Source: Candidatus Bipolaricaulota bacterium (GTDB lineage: Bacteria > Bipolaricaulota > Bipolaricaulia > UBA7950 > UBA9294). Taken from it: 25,095 nt of DNA. Position numbers and translations under genes: made by a program. Of this stretch, positions 17,192-24,887 are shown one piece after another. Numbering within the stretch: the stretch's first letter is position 1; every line of letters starts with the position of its first letter. The DNA is taken from assembly GCA_030612485.1 (NCBI GenBank), contig JAUWNS010000010.1, forward strand, positions 1 to 25,095. The letters run 5' to 3'. The notes beneath the pieces were generated by a model. The model saw only the letters and a program-made list of their open reading frames with translations. It was not told where the DNA came from and ran no database searches.

Positions 17192-18538
17192 CTAGTTAGG
17201 ACTCCATTCGGTCTTCAAAAAGTGAGGGATCCCGGCGGCATCCTCAGGACCGACGATCACCTCCCAGCCGGAGTCCTCCTGAATTTCCATTCGCAGCACA
17301 GCGACCAACCCAGGGATAATCAGCCTGTTGTGACTGACCTTCTCCATCGCCCCTTGCTCTTGAACCGTCTTGATCACCTTCTCTGCGGTCAGCTTGTCGT
17401 CGGCGTAGGCGTTTAAAACCCCCAGCCCCTCCGTGTCAGCCACACAGATGTAGGTCGGGACTTTACTGTTCTCCACCTCCCCGGCAACGGTGAAGTAAGT
17501 AAGGGCGAAGTTGGTCGTAAAGAGGACCGGCGCATCGGGCCCCGGTTCGCCGATGTCGTAGAGCTTGGCCTCGATGGCGTTGGGGACCTGAGGGTCGGTA
17601 TAGATGTTCTGGCGGGTGGTGAGAAGCGGGAGTATCTCCCAACTCTCCGTCCCGTTCATCACCACAATACCTGCGTAGCGACAGATGTAGGCCGTTGCTT
17701 CGCTCGCCTCCTCCGATGGCGAGGTACTATCCGTTAATACCAGCGTCGGATACCCAAGCGGCCGGAAGACCTTCTCCAGGGCCAGCCGCCGAAGCTGGGT
17801 AAGCTTGGTAAGATTGTCGAGGAGATCTACCCCAGGGGGTTCAATCACCAGATCCTCCACCCCTTTTTCCTTGATCTTTCCTGTCAACTCGGCTAATCCC
17901 TCGAGGGTCTCAGCACGGACTCCCAGAGGGACCTTGAACTTTCCGGCAAGATCGGCCATCGCCTCCCAGTTCTCCTGCGTAGCGGCCCAAACGAGTGGCC
18001 GTTCGCCCGCTGCGGCCTCGAGTGCCGGACCTAGAACTTGCGGATCAGAGGAAAGGAGAACCAGCGGCAAGTCCGACTTTTCCCTAACCCGCGCGAGAGC
18101 TTTCGCGTATTGGGTACCATCGCTTCCATCGTGATCGAGGGCGATGAGATTCACCCCGATCTCCTCGCCCACGCGAACAAAGTGGAGTCGATTGATCTTC
18201 TCAATGCGCTTGTCCAATTCCTCCGGTGAGAGGCTGGCGGCTACCTTGATCGCGATACCTGTGGGATTGTAGAATTTCTCCTCGTGACGGAAAAGGACCG
18301 TCTCCCCGCCGGTGACGAACTCTTGCTCACCGGTACCGATCTTGACGGTCCACATCGGAGGCGCTTGCGCCTCGCCCAAGGCAGTTTGGGCCTCTTCGGA
18401 GACGTGGGGGCATTGATCAAGCGCGGCCTTTTTCGCTGCCACCTGCATGGCGAAGGCCATACACGTTGGAAAGTTACAATCGCCGCAGTTAGTCTTCGGC
18501 AGAAGTTTATAAATCTCGATGCCAGTCAGTTTGGCCAT
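17192..18538 (-). CDS. acsC: Corrinoid iron-sulfur protein, large subunit
   Basis: Carries the [4Fe-4S] cluster and binds the corrinoid together with AcsD. The 448-residue protein opens with the cluster domain: Cys18, Cys21, Cys26 and Cys43 (TNCGDCNFPTCMAFA then DQCP). It continues with the TIM-barrel region (ALDHDGSDG, PLVLLSSDP) and a C-terminal corrinoid-binding domain containing VVMNGTESWEILPLLTTRQN and LFTTNFALTYFTVAGE. ATG 18538 follows AAGGAGG by about 12 bp. It lies 18 bp after acsB. Confidence 0.96.
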   Translation of the reverse strand: MAKLTGIEIYKLLPKTNCGDCNFPTCMAFAMQVAAKKAALDQCPHVSEEAQTALGEAQAPPMWTVKIGTGEQEFVTGGETVLFRHEEKFYNPTGIAIKVAASLSPEELDKRIEKINRLHFVRVGEEIGVNLIALDHDGSDGTQYAKALARVREKSDLPLVLLSSDPQVLGPALEAAAGERPLVWAATQENWEAMADLAGKFKVPLGVRAETLEGLAELTGKIKEKGVEDLVIEPPGVDLLDNLTKLTQLRRLALEKVFRPLGYPTLVLTDSTSPSEEASEATAYICRYAGIVVMNGTESWEILPLLTTRQNIYTDPQVPNAIEAKLYDIGEPGPDAPVLFTTNFALTYFTVAGEVENSKVPTYICVADTEGLGVLNAYADDKLTAEKVIKTVQEQGAMEKVSHNRLIIPGLVAVLRMEIQEDSGWEVIVGPEDAAGIPHFLKTEWSPN

Positions 18539-18556
18539 GACGCTATTTTTCCTCCT

Positions 18557-20776
18557 TTATATCATTGGCTCCATTTTAAGCGCCGGATGGTCCACCTTTT
18601 GCAGGAACTCCACGAGTTTCTCACTTGTTGCGGCGTTCTCCTCGGTGGCGATTTTGTCGAACAGATCAGGCTTTCCGATCTCTTCGAGACGCTTTAGTAA
18701 CCGCTCGGAGATCTCCTCCTTGAGCTGTTTGGGCATCCACACGACCCGTTCGATTCCCCCATCCGCGGAGATGAATTTCTTACTTGTGATGTAGAGCTTC
18801 CCCATCCCGATGAAGCCAGGGGTCTGGATCCCGCCACCAATCTGGCCGGCCATGGTGGAGAAGCTCATCCCAATTGGAGTCATCTCCGTGTACTCGCGGT
18901 TGGCGATCATCACTCCATTTGTCTCGGGAAGGATGGCGGTGATGCATTCAAAACAGCCGCAACTGGTCATCGGATCCTCCATCATCGAGTAGGCATTGAA
19001 CCGCTTTAGGTTCCCGTTGGAGGCGACTTCGAGGTACGCATTGACTCCCTTCCACTGGCCCTTCACCGAATCGATCACTTCGTCTTTTTTCACCGGCTGG
19101 TTCGGCCCGTGGGGTTTCATCTCGTAGCTTGCGGCACAGTCTAGCCAGGTGTAGGCCCCACAGAGGCCGAGCCGCTCTGGGGTGACGATGCAGACGTGAT
19201 CCGGGGCATATGACTGGCAAAGAACACAAGAGTAGAAAGTATCGATGTCTTCATCCTGCATCCCCATGATCCGCTCGTCCCGCTGGTGGTAGATCACTCT
19301 TGCCTTCTCGAGAGGCTCTCTCAGCTTCTCCGCATCGGTGATGATCGTGACCTGAAGTTTATCGAGGATCCCGGAGAACTCCTCGTGCATCTTAGCCACG
19401 AGGATTTCACCGTAATGGGTAAGACGAAAGCCCTTAGCGAAGGCCTCCTTGCTGATCCGGGCCCAAACGATCGCGCGTTGGCCCATGTGGAAGACACCGT
19501 AGGCCCAGGAGGTGAACTCGTGGATTCGCCGTTCGAGGACCGTTTCGAAGTCTTCCTTGAAGTCCCGGCCAGCGACCTCCACGATGACGCCTAACGGAAG
19601 CGCGCTCCCTTCTTCTACCTCATCGATGTCCGGACCGATCAGTTCAATCTTGCCATCTTCCACCTCATCCATTGGCCTACCGCGCACTAGCTCAAACGCA
19701 TCCGTATACTTGCCGCCAAACTGGACGTACATCTGCTCCTTTCGCACCCGCTCGCCCTCAAAGCCAGCACCGTAGGGAACAGGGATAGGAATTTCACTTA
19801 TCTTGAGTTTAAGTCCGCGGACCTCGACGGCCCTGTTCACAATCGCATCTCGCGGAATGCCGGAGACGACATGTTCGTAAGTGCAGATTCCCCGCGGCAG
19901 GATCTGGGGGATCTCGACATCGGAGATGATGGGGAAGCCAAAGTTGATCGCCCCCGCTGCGGTGGCATATTTCTCGTCGGTGAGGAGCTGGCCACCGTTC
20001 TCCTGCGGATCAAGATCCGCTCCCAGGGCAAGGACAAAGGCGTAAACGCGATCCTTGTTATAGAGCAGAATCTTCCGAGCCGCATTGAGATCTCCGGGCT
20101 TGATACCGCCAAAGGTCATTGCCGCACGTACGGCGAAATTCAGCGCGTGCACCGAAGCGGACGTATCCTTGCCGTAGGGAACGAGGAACGTGTCCCAGTT
20201 CATCTCCACTCCCTCTTCGGCCAGCTGCTCGGCCATCGAGTGCCCATTGGTGCTGGAAGCCATGAAGACCAAGATGTTTCGTTCTTGGAGGGACCTTGCA
20301 AGTTCAACTGCTTGTTCATTAGTTGGAAGAGCGCCCACACAGGCGGCAAAGCCAGGCATCCGCCCATCGACGAGCTTGATCCCCTGGGTCCTCAGGGTCG
20401 CATCGTCGGTAAAACCGAGCCACGGCTCCTCTGGCTCAAGACCGTTGACGTATTTCAGTGCCTCGATGATCTCCTCGGCAATCAGGGTGGCAATTCCTGC
20501 ATCCAGAGCAGAGCCAAGATAGGGAACCCACAACTGGCTGGTCGGTACCGGTGAAAGGAGCCGTTCGGCATGCTCCAAAGCTCTTTGCGCGTCTCCTATG
20601 GTCTTCACCTCAAGACCCATGAGAGCTAAAATCATGGGAAGGTAGTACGCAGTGTTGGGAAACTCGACATTCTTCTCCGGTCCGAATGCCTCGATTGTCT
20701 TGTCGAGCTCTTGTTTTGCCTGCTCGACGTAGCTGTGAGCGCCTCGGATGGCCGCCGTCGCGATGATCCTCGACAT
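18557..20776 (-). CDS. acsB: Acetyl-CoA synthase (bacterial type)
   Basis: Builds acetyl-CoA from CoA, CO and the methyl group of AcsC/AcsD on the Ni-Ni-[4Fe-4S] A-cluster. The 739-residue protein has the full bacterial architecture, including the N-terminal domain that docks CODH. A-cluster ligands are all present: Cys517, Cys520, Cys529 and Cys539 for the [4Fe-4S] cubane and the Cys606-Gly-Cys608 motif (MTSCGCFEC) for the distal nickel. They are offset by a constant 11 from Moorella AcsB (506, 509, 518, 528, 595, 597). ATG 20776 follows AGGAGG by 9 bp. A clear promoter lies about 80 bp upstream. Confidence 0.98.
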   Translation of the reverse strand: MSRIIATAAIRGAHSYVEQAKQELDKTIEAFGPEKNVEFPNTAYYLPMILALMGLEVKTIGDAQRALEHAERLLSPVPTSQLWVPYLGSALDAGIATLIAEEIIEALKYVNGLEPEEPWLGFTDDATLRTQGIKLVDGRMPGFAACVGALPTNEQAVELARSLQERNILVFMASSTNGHSMAEQLAEEGVEMNWDTFLVPYGKDTSASVHALNFAVRAAMTFGGIKPGDLNAARKILLYNKDRVYAFVLALGADLDPQENGGQLLTDEKYATAAGAINFGFPIISDVEIPQILPRGICTYEHVVSGIPRDAIVNRAVEVRGLKLKISEIPIPVPYGAGFEGERVRKEQMYVQFGGKYTDAFELVRGRPMDEVEDGKIELIGPDIDEVEEGSALPLGVIVEVAGRDFKEDFETVLERRIHEFTSWAYGVFHMGQRAIVWARISKEAFAKGFRLTHYGEILVAKMHEEFSGILDKLQVTIITDAEKLREPLEKARVIYHQRDERIMGMQDEDIDTFYSCVLCQSYAPDHVCIVTPERLGLCGAYTWLDCAASYEMKPHGPNQPVKKDEVIDSVKGQWKGVNAYLEVASNGNLKRFNAYSMMEDPMTSCGCFECITAILPETNGVMIANREYTEMTPIGMSFSTMAGQIGGGIQTPGFIGMGKLYITSKKFISADGGIERVVWMPKQLKEEISERLLKRLEEIGKPDLFDKIATEENAATSEKLVEFLQKVDHPALKMEPMI

Positions 20777-20855
20777 AATCTATTACCTCCTAAAAGAACA
20801 TCCTTCCCCGCGGTGGCTCGCAAGCATAAGCCTGCACGCAGTCATATTCCGAAGC

Positions 20856-20884
20856 AATATAGCACGTTGAGAAGATCCTGCCAA
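20856..20884 (-). promoter_or_regulatory. Sigma70-type promoter upstream of acsB
   Basis: On the minus strand, TTGGCA (20884-20879) and TATATT (20861-20856) are separated by exactly 17 bp. They lie in the 134-bp gap between the first cooC-like gene and acsB, giving a predicted leader of roughly 70 bp. This would let acsB and the rest of the acs genes be transcribed independently of the GNAT and cooC genes. Confidence 0.65.
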
Positions 20885-20910
20885 ATTAGGGCCGTGGTTC
20901 GTAACAACAA

Positions 20911-21690
20911 CTAGAAGGATACTCTGGGCTCTGACGATACGGTGGCGGAGCCCAGCCGCCCTTCCAGAAGCGTAAAGAGGTCTTGAACGGCCGGCGGGGA
21001 AGCCCCTTCGCGAAGATTGCCTGATAAGCCAGTCGCTCGGAGCTCTTCTAAGTAAGAAAGCACGCTCAGAAGAGGGATGCCATCCGGGAGCCCTTCGCGG
21101 ATGAGCGCCTCTTCCTCGGGCTGGCGGATCTTGTTTCCTACTGCGAGAATCCGATCAAGGCCAATCTCGTGGGCTAAGTGGACGATTCTCGCTGCTGTCT
21201 CCAATGAGCGGCGATCGCCCTCTACAACAACGATCAGAGCATCTACCCCCTGCACCGTACCACGGCCAAGGTGCTCGATGCCCGCCTCCATATCCACTAA
21301 GACGACCTCCCCTTGGCGAAGGAAGAGGTGGCGGAGGAGGGAGTGCAGGAGAGCGTTGGCCGGACACGCGCAGCCCCCACCACCTTGGCGGACGCCTCCG
21401 AGAACAAGCAGCCGGATTCCGTCCTGCTCAACCGAGTAGCGGTCTGGGATGTCGTCCACAGTGGGGTTCAATTTGATCAGCCCACCGGTGCCGGCCCGGT
21501 CGGCAATCAGATCCCACTCTTTTGCTAACGGAATGATCGGTTCGGGGAATCCCAGGGTCATGGCAAGATTGGCATCGGAATCGGCATCTACCGCAATCAC
21601 TCGATAGCCACGGGTTACGGCCTCACGAGCAAGCAGTGCCACTAGAGTAGTCTTGCCCACCCCGCCCTTCCCAGCTACGGCAAGCTTCAT
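20911..21690 (-). CDS. cooC: CooC/AcsF-type maturation ATPase (first in operon)
   Basis: A 259-residue SIMIBI ATPase with GKGGVGKTT (7-15), VIAVDADSDANLAMTLG, the CxC motif Cys107-Ala-Cys109 (GGGGCACPANAL) and LVDMEAGIEHLGRGT. It is the gene closest to acsB, so nickel loading of the acetyl-CoA synthase A-cluster, the role reported for AcsF, is a reasonable guess but is inference. The frame extends upstream to 21723, but ATG 21690 overlaps the upstream stop (ATGA), follows a GAGGG site, and gives the canonical MKLAVAGKGG opening, so 21690 is the start. The C-terminus carries a short serine-rich tail. Confidence 0.92.
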   Translation of the reverse strand: MKLAVAGKGGVGKTTLVALLAREAVTRGYRVIAVDADSDANLAMTLGFPEPIIPLAKEWDLIADRAGTGGLIKLNPTVDDIPDRYSVEQDGIRLLVLGGVRQGGGGCACPANALLHSLLRHLFLRQGEVVLVDMEAGIEHLGRGTVQGVDALIVVVEGDRRSLETAARIVHLAHEIGLDRILAVGNKIRQPEEEALIREGLPDGIPLLSVLSYLEELRATGLSGNLREGASPPAVQDLFTLLEGRLGSATVSSEPRVSF

Positions 21691-22865
21691 GTTTCCCTCG
21701 CTAAGTTGGCCAGTTTTCGACATAGCATTCGACCAAGAATTGCCAGACCATCAGTAGGGAGATAGTGACCGGCCGTCTCAGCGAACAACACGGTCGCCTT
21801 TGCAGGAAACTCCTCATCGCCTGCCCACCAGACCACCGCCATCGGCAGCTGCGGCAGCGTGCGGAAGGTATAAGAAGCGTCTCCCATGTCCAGTGGTTCT
21901 CCTCCTAGCCTTTTCGTCGCCCGATGGAAGGCTTCGATGTTACCGGCCAGATCTCGGACCAGTTGATCACCCGAATATCCTTGGAATGCCCGCCAGTAGA
22001 ATCCTCCATCGGCCAACTCGCGAAAGCCAATCCATCGACCTGTGGGGGGTGTACCGTCTCCATTTTTCAGGTAATCGAGCAGGAGGATCTGTAGTTCTTC
22101 CGGGCAGACCTCGCCGTCTGACGCAGTGAGCACCAGCTCCGGCCAGCGGATCGAGTACACTCTTCCCAGTAGAGGAAGCTCCAACCGGCCGGCCTGGAAA
22201 GTCAGACCTCCCCTACGGGCTAGTTCTTGGGGGCTAACCAGCGTCAGCTCCTCTCTGGCTTCGTTGATCATGGGGCGTAGAGATTTGCGCCACTTCATGT
22301 TTGACATTGCCTCACCTCTCTTAGCGATCCAGACCAGGTCCTCGAGGGTCTTCTCCGCAAACACGACTTGCTCCTGCCTGTCACGATGAAAGCGAAAGCC
22401 CCGGGATTGGAGGATACGGATTATTCGCACGTTACTTGGAGAGAACTCACCCACCACCCTTTTGACGCCCCATCGCCACGCGATTTCAAAGCAAAAGTCA
22501 GTAAACTTGCTCCCCAGGCCCTTCCCTTGCCAAGGATCGGCCACGAGTACCGCGTACTCGGCCGTCCCGTGGTCCGGATCGGCGAACAGCTGTCCTAACC
22601 CAATGAGTTTATGAGATCCGGCCTCCTTGATCTCAGCCACGATGCCTATTTCATTCTTGTAATCAACAGAGCATAGTTGAACAGCTTGATCGAGGGAGAT
22701 CTCGTTCAACTGGCGCTCAAAACGAAGATAAAGGCTCTTTGGGCTACAAGCACGAAACATGGCCCATAACGCCGGTGCATCTTCGGGCTGAACGGAGCGG
22801 AGGGTCACCGGCGTCCTGTCCCACATCCACCCATGACGTACAAGCTCCTCTGGAGCAAGCGACAT
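21687..22865 (-). CDS. GNAT acetyltransferase fused to DUF3786 domain
   Basis: Two-domain protein of 392 residues. Residues about 15-175 form a GNAT domain like that of Pat-type protein lysine acetyltransferases: TPVTLRSVQPEDA, SPKSLYLRFERQ and the acetyl-CoA-binding VADPWQGKGLGSKF. Residues about 187-392 match DUF3786 (PF12654): LLLDYLKNGDGTPPTGRWI, GFRELADGGFYWRAF and TAGHYLPTDGLAILGR. DUF3786 function is unknown. An internal ATG at 22307 with a GAGG site at the domain junction could produce the DUF3786 part alone. I start at ATG 22865; ATG 22931 is also in frame but falls almost on the predicted transcription start. It overlaps cooC by 4 bp. Confidence 0.85.
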   Translation of the reverse strand: MSLAPEELVRHGWMWDRTPVTLRSVQPEDAPALWAMFRACSPKSLYLRFERQLNEISLDQAVQLCSVDYKNEIGIVAEIKEAGSHKLIGLGQLFADPDHGTAEYAVLVADPWQGKGLGSKFTDFCFEIAWRWGVKRVVGEFSPSNVRIIRILQSRGFRFHRDRQEQVVFAEKTLEDLVWIAKRGEAMSNMKWRKSLRPMINEAREELTLVSPQELARRGGLTFQAGRLELPLLGRVYSIRWPELVLTASDGEVCPEELQILLLDYLKNGDGTPPTGRWIGFRELADGGFYWRAFQGYSGDQLVRDLAGNIEAFHRATKRLGGEPLDMGDASYTFRTLPQLPMAVVWWAGDEEFPAKATVLFAETAGHYLPTDGLAILGRMLCRKLANLARET

Positions 22866-22937
22866 TCGCTCACCGGCACCTTTTCGGCTGAGCCTCTTCT
22901 GTGAGTCCCGGTCCTTGTGCTCTCTTCCCATGAAAGT

Positions 22938-22965
22938 ATTATAGGCGAAACAGGTAGCTGGTCAA
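22938..22965 (-). promoter_or_regulatory. Sigma70-type promoter of the minus-strand operon
   Basis: TTGACC (22965-22960) and a consensus TATAAT (22943-22938) lie 16 bp apart on the minus strand. The expected transcription start is about 22931, coinciding with an in-frame ATG (22931-22929). Either the GNAT gene is leaderless or translation begins at ATG 22865 behind a leader of about 66 nt. Confidence 0.7.
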
Positions 22966-22999
22966 TAACTCTACAAGAGAAGCATACCGCGAAGAAGGA

Positions 23000-23034
23000 G
23001 TGAACCTCCCCGCCTACAAGGCGGGGAGGTTCAC
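23000..23034. repeat. Perfect 15-bp inverted repeat with 5-base loop
   Basis: Arms GTGAACCTCCCCGCC (23000-23014) and its exact complement (23020-23034) flank the loop TACAA. The stem can extend four more pairs outward (22996-22999 with 23035-23038), one being a G-T wobble. No T-run follows on either strand, so a standard intrinsic terminator is doubtful. The GC-rich arms with a short loop resemble the subterminal hairpins of IS200/IS605-type elements, but no TnpA or TnpB is nearby. Confidence 0.85.
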
Positions 23035-23173
23035 TTCTGGTCCTCCAGGAGATGTTTGCCCTGTAGCAAACAAGACGGAACAGTGATCTTCTGCTGCAAG
23101 GCACTGCTGATACGAGTCTCATCCAGCTAATTGATAGTGTGTGTCGAGCTCTTCTTCCTTTCGGGCGAATTAA

Positions 23174-23206
23174 CCACTGAGTGGGGGCTAATCCACCACT
23201 GAGTGG
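23174..23206. repeat. Two identical 11-bp palindromes spaced 22 bp
   Basis: CCACTGAGTGG occurs at 23174-23184 and again at 23196-23206. Each copy is itself palindromic about a central G, and the start-to-start distance is 22 bp, about two helical turns. This is the geometry of a paired operator, but no adjacent regulator gene was found. Confidence 0.7.
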
Positions 23207-23362
23207 TTGAAACGCACCGCCGTACTGGGGACCAACCCGTTCCTTTCGGCTCAAATCTGTATGCCCTGCCGGTGACTACGCTTTGGCGAAGCAGTGAAAT
23301 GAGTCACGAGAAGTCGGAAGACAAGATCTGAGGCTGGTGCATTCCTCTTGATACTTATGCTC

Positions 23363-23391
23363 TTGCCAGTTAAGACAAGAAAGGGTACAGT
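23363..23391 (+). promoter_or_regulatory. Candidate promoter for the 23412-24851 gene pair
   Basis: TTGCCA (23363-23368) and TACAGT (23386-23391) are separated by 17 bp on the plus strand, just before the AAAGGAGG site (23397-23404) of the first gene. The predicted start of transcription would fall within or next to that site, giving a very short leader, so the assignment is tentative. Confidence 0.4.
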
Positions 23392-23411
23392 AGCCAAAGG
23401 AGGTGCTTGTT

Positions 23412-23801
23412 GTGCCAGAATTTGAGCCTCGAATTGACAAGTCCCATCTGTCACAACGTAAGCAGATCTTGGGAAGAATAAACCGGACTCTCAGATTTTG
23501 GATCATCACAACGGGGCTTGCAGTTGTCATAGCCATCGCCATCATAACCCAATTACCAGAGAGTAATGCAATTAGTGCAGTAAAGAGAAGCATCACCGCT
23601 GTCTCATCGTCGGGACGTACGTACTTAGCTGGATCGTTGAAGGGAGGGACTGCCGTACTGGTTGATGACATGGCGGCTTATTGGGTTAAGAATGGTCGGG
23701 TCTACGCAGCGAATGGCTTCGCGCGAACATGGTCACCAAGCATAAGCTATGCAACGGATTCTGATATCAGCTTCGATTCGGTTGAACTGGCTGTTAAGTA
23801 G
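23412..23801 (+). CDS. Small membrane-anchored protein of unknown function
   Basis: A 129-residue protein from GTG 23412, chosen because AAAGGAGG (23397-23404) lies 7 bp upstream; an earlier GTG at 23403 overlaps that site. Residues 1-28 are polar and basic, residues about 29-48 (FWIITTGLAVVIAIAIITQL) form one transmembrane helix, and the remaining 80 residues look soluble, with KGGTAVLVDDMAAYWVKNG and YAANGFARTW. Charge distribution predicts an N-in anchor with the C-terminal part outside. I do not recognise the family. It precedes the zinc-ribbon/NDT-like gene by 78 bp on the same strand, so the two may form a pair. Confidence 0.65.
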   Translation: MPEFEPRIDKSHLSQRKQILGRINRTLRFWIITTGLAVVIAIAIITQLPESNAISAVKRSITAVSSSGRTYLAGSLKGGTAVLVDDMAAYWVKNGRVYAANGFARTWSPSISYATDSDISFDSVELAVK

Positions 23802-23842
23802 AGCTTGTCCAGGAGTTGGGCAAGAGACCGTTTTCATGCCAA

Positions 23843-23868
23843 TTGTGTGACCAGTACTGGCCACACAA
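23843..23868 (+). promoter_or_regulatory. 26-bp imperfect palindrome abutting a ribosome-binding site
   Basis: TTGTGTG (23843-23849) and CACACAA (23862-23868) enclose the perfect palindrome CCAGTACTGG (23851-23860), with one A/C mismatch between them. It ends one base before the GGAGG (23870-23874) of the next gene. It could be an operator or an RNA hairpin that controls translation. Confidence 0.6.
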
Positions 23869-23879
23869 CGGAGGTATAC

Positions 23880-24851
23880 ATGAGTGCAAATTGCCCAGTG
23901 TGTTCTACGGAGATGTTGGAACCGGCTCATGATGTCTTCGAGACCGGTGCGAAAATCTACTCTTGTTCCAACTGTGGCCGCTTTGAACTGGATCTGCAGG
24001 GCCAAAGCTTGGTTTCCAGAATCTCGTCAAACAACCCGGAACAGCTGCCTCTCCTCAGTTACGCCATTCGCAGAATGAATCACGGTACAGATTTCCCTTC
24101 TGTTTCGGCAGAACTTATCGAGGAAATCCTCAGCAATTCGCATCTTCCATCTCCAGCTGAGCAAGTTGAGAGTCTCCTTCTCTGGCTAGGCGAGAATCTA
24201 CGTTTCTTTGGTGACCAGACCCGGATACTTCCCCAGACACACACTGCTGTTATTGGGGCGGCGAGTGTGGACAACTTCTTCGTCGTTGCACAAGAACTGA
24301 TCGACAGTGGCCTTTTCAAAGGATTTGCTGCGAGCGGTCCTTCATTCAGCGGAACACTCACTCTTAGAGGATGGCAGAGGTACGAGGAGCTCAGACGGGG
24401 CAGAAGCGCTTCCCGAAAAGGCTTCATGGCCATGGCCTACGGCAATGACGACCTAGACACCGTTTTTCATGACTGCTTCAAGCCAGCTGTGGCTGCTGCC
24501 GGATTCGATCTGCGGAGACTAGATGAGTTTCCTTCCGCGGGATTGATTGACAATCGGCTCCGCGTCGAGATCCGCACATCCCGGTTTCTAGTTGCGGATC
24601 TAACAGGAGATAACCTGGGAGCGTATTGGGAAGCTGGCTATGCAGAAGGTCTCGGCAAACCGGTGATCTATACCTGCAAGAAAAGTTATTTTGACAAGCA
24701 GAAAACGCACTTCGACACGAACCATCACCACACGGTGGTTTGGGATCCAGACAAGCTTGATGATGCTGTCGCAGCCCTGACAGTGACGATTCGTGCTACG
24801 TTGCCATCTGAGGCCATCATGGAGAATTCCGAGGACAATGGTGGCAAGTAA
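23880..24851 (+). CDS. Zinc-ribbon protein with C-terminal NDT/TIR-like domain (possible defence effector)
   Basis: A 323-residue protein from ATG 23880 (GGAGG at 23870-23874; the longer frame from 23805 lacks a site). Residues 5-32 form a zinc ribbon (CPVC, then CSNC). Residues about 90-175 include a probable winged-helix segment ending LTLRGWQRYEELRRG. Residues about 180-310 resemble nucleoside 2-deoxyribosyltransferase/TIR-like Rossmann domains: KGFMAMAYGNDDLD, GLIDNRLRVEIRTSRFLVADLT, then NLGAYWEAGYAEGLGKPVIYT with Glu251 in the place of the usual catalytic Glu, and FDTNHHHTVVW. Such domains often cleave nucleotides or NAD in antiphage systems; that role here is inference. Codon use and surroundings differ from the acs operon. 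Confidence 0.8.
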   Translation: MSANCPVCSTEMLEPAHDVFETGAKIYSCSNCGRFELDLQGQSLVSRISSNNPEQLPLLSYAIRRMNHGTDFPSVSAELIEEILSNSHLPSPAEQVESLLLWLGENLRFFGDQTRILPQTHTAVIGAASVDNFFVVAQELIDSGLFKGFAASGPSFSGTLTLRGWQRYEELRRGRSASRKGFMAMAYGNDDLDTVFHDCFKPAVAAAGFDLRRLDEFPSAGLIDNRLRVEIRTSRFLVADLTGDNLGAYWEAGYAEGLGKPVIYTCKKSYFDKQKTHFDTNHHHTVVWDPDKLDDAVAALTVTIRATLPSEAIMENSEDNGGK

Positions 24852-24887
24852 TCCGGAAGTGATCGAGTGACCACAAAAGGAGAGATT

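Larger units (their letters stand above)
22966..23411. other. Non-coding boundary region between acs operon and accessory genes
   Basis: About 450 bp without a supported gene. It contains the perfect hairpin at 23000-23034, the twin palindromes at 23174-23206 and a plus-strand promoter candidate at 23363-23391, each listed separately. Short frames here look like noise. No RNA gene or recognisable transposase was seen. Confidence 0.6.

Noticed and set aside
23174..23206. Two-unit CRISPR array
   Set aside because: Repeats are only 11 bp, palindromic and 11 bp apart; no further units and no cas genes.
22805..23254. Minus-strand 149-codon open frame upstream of the GNAT gene
   Set aside because: It runs through the promoter, the perfect hairpin and the twin palindromes, is basic and low in family-like features, and overlaps the GNAT gene in another frame.
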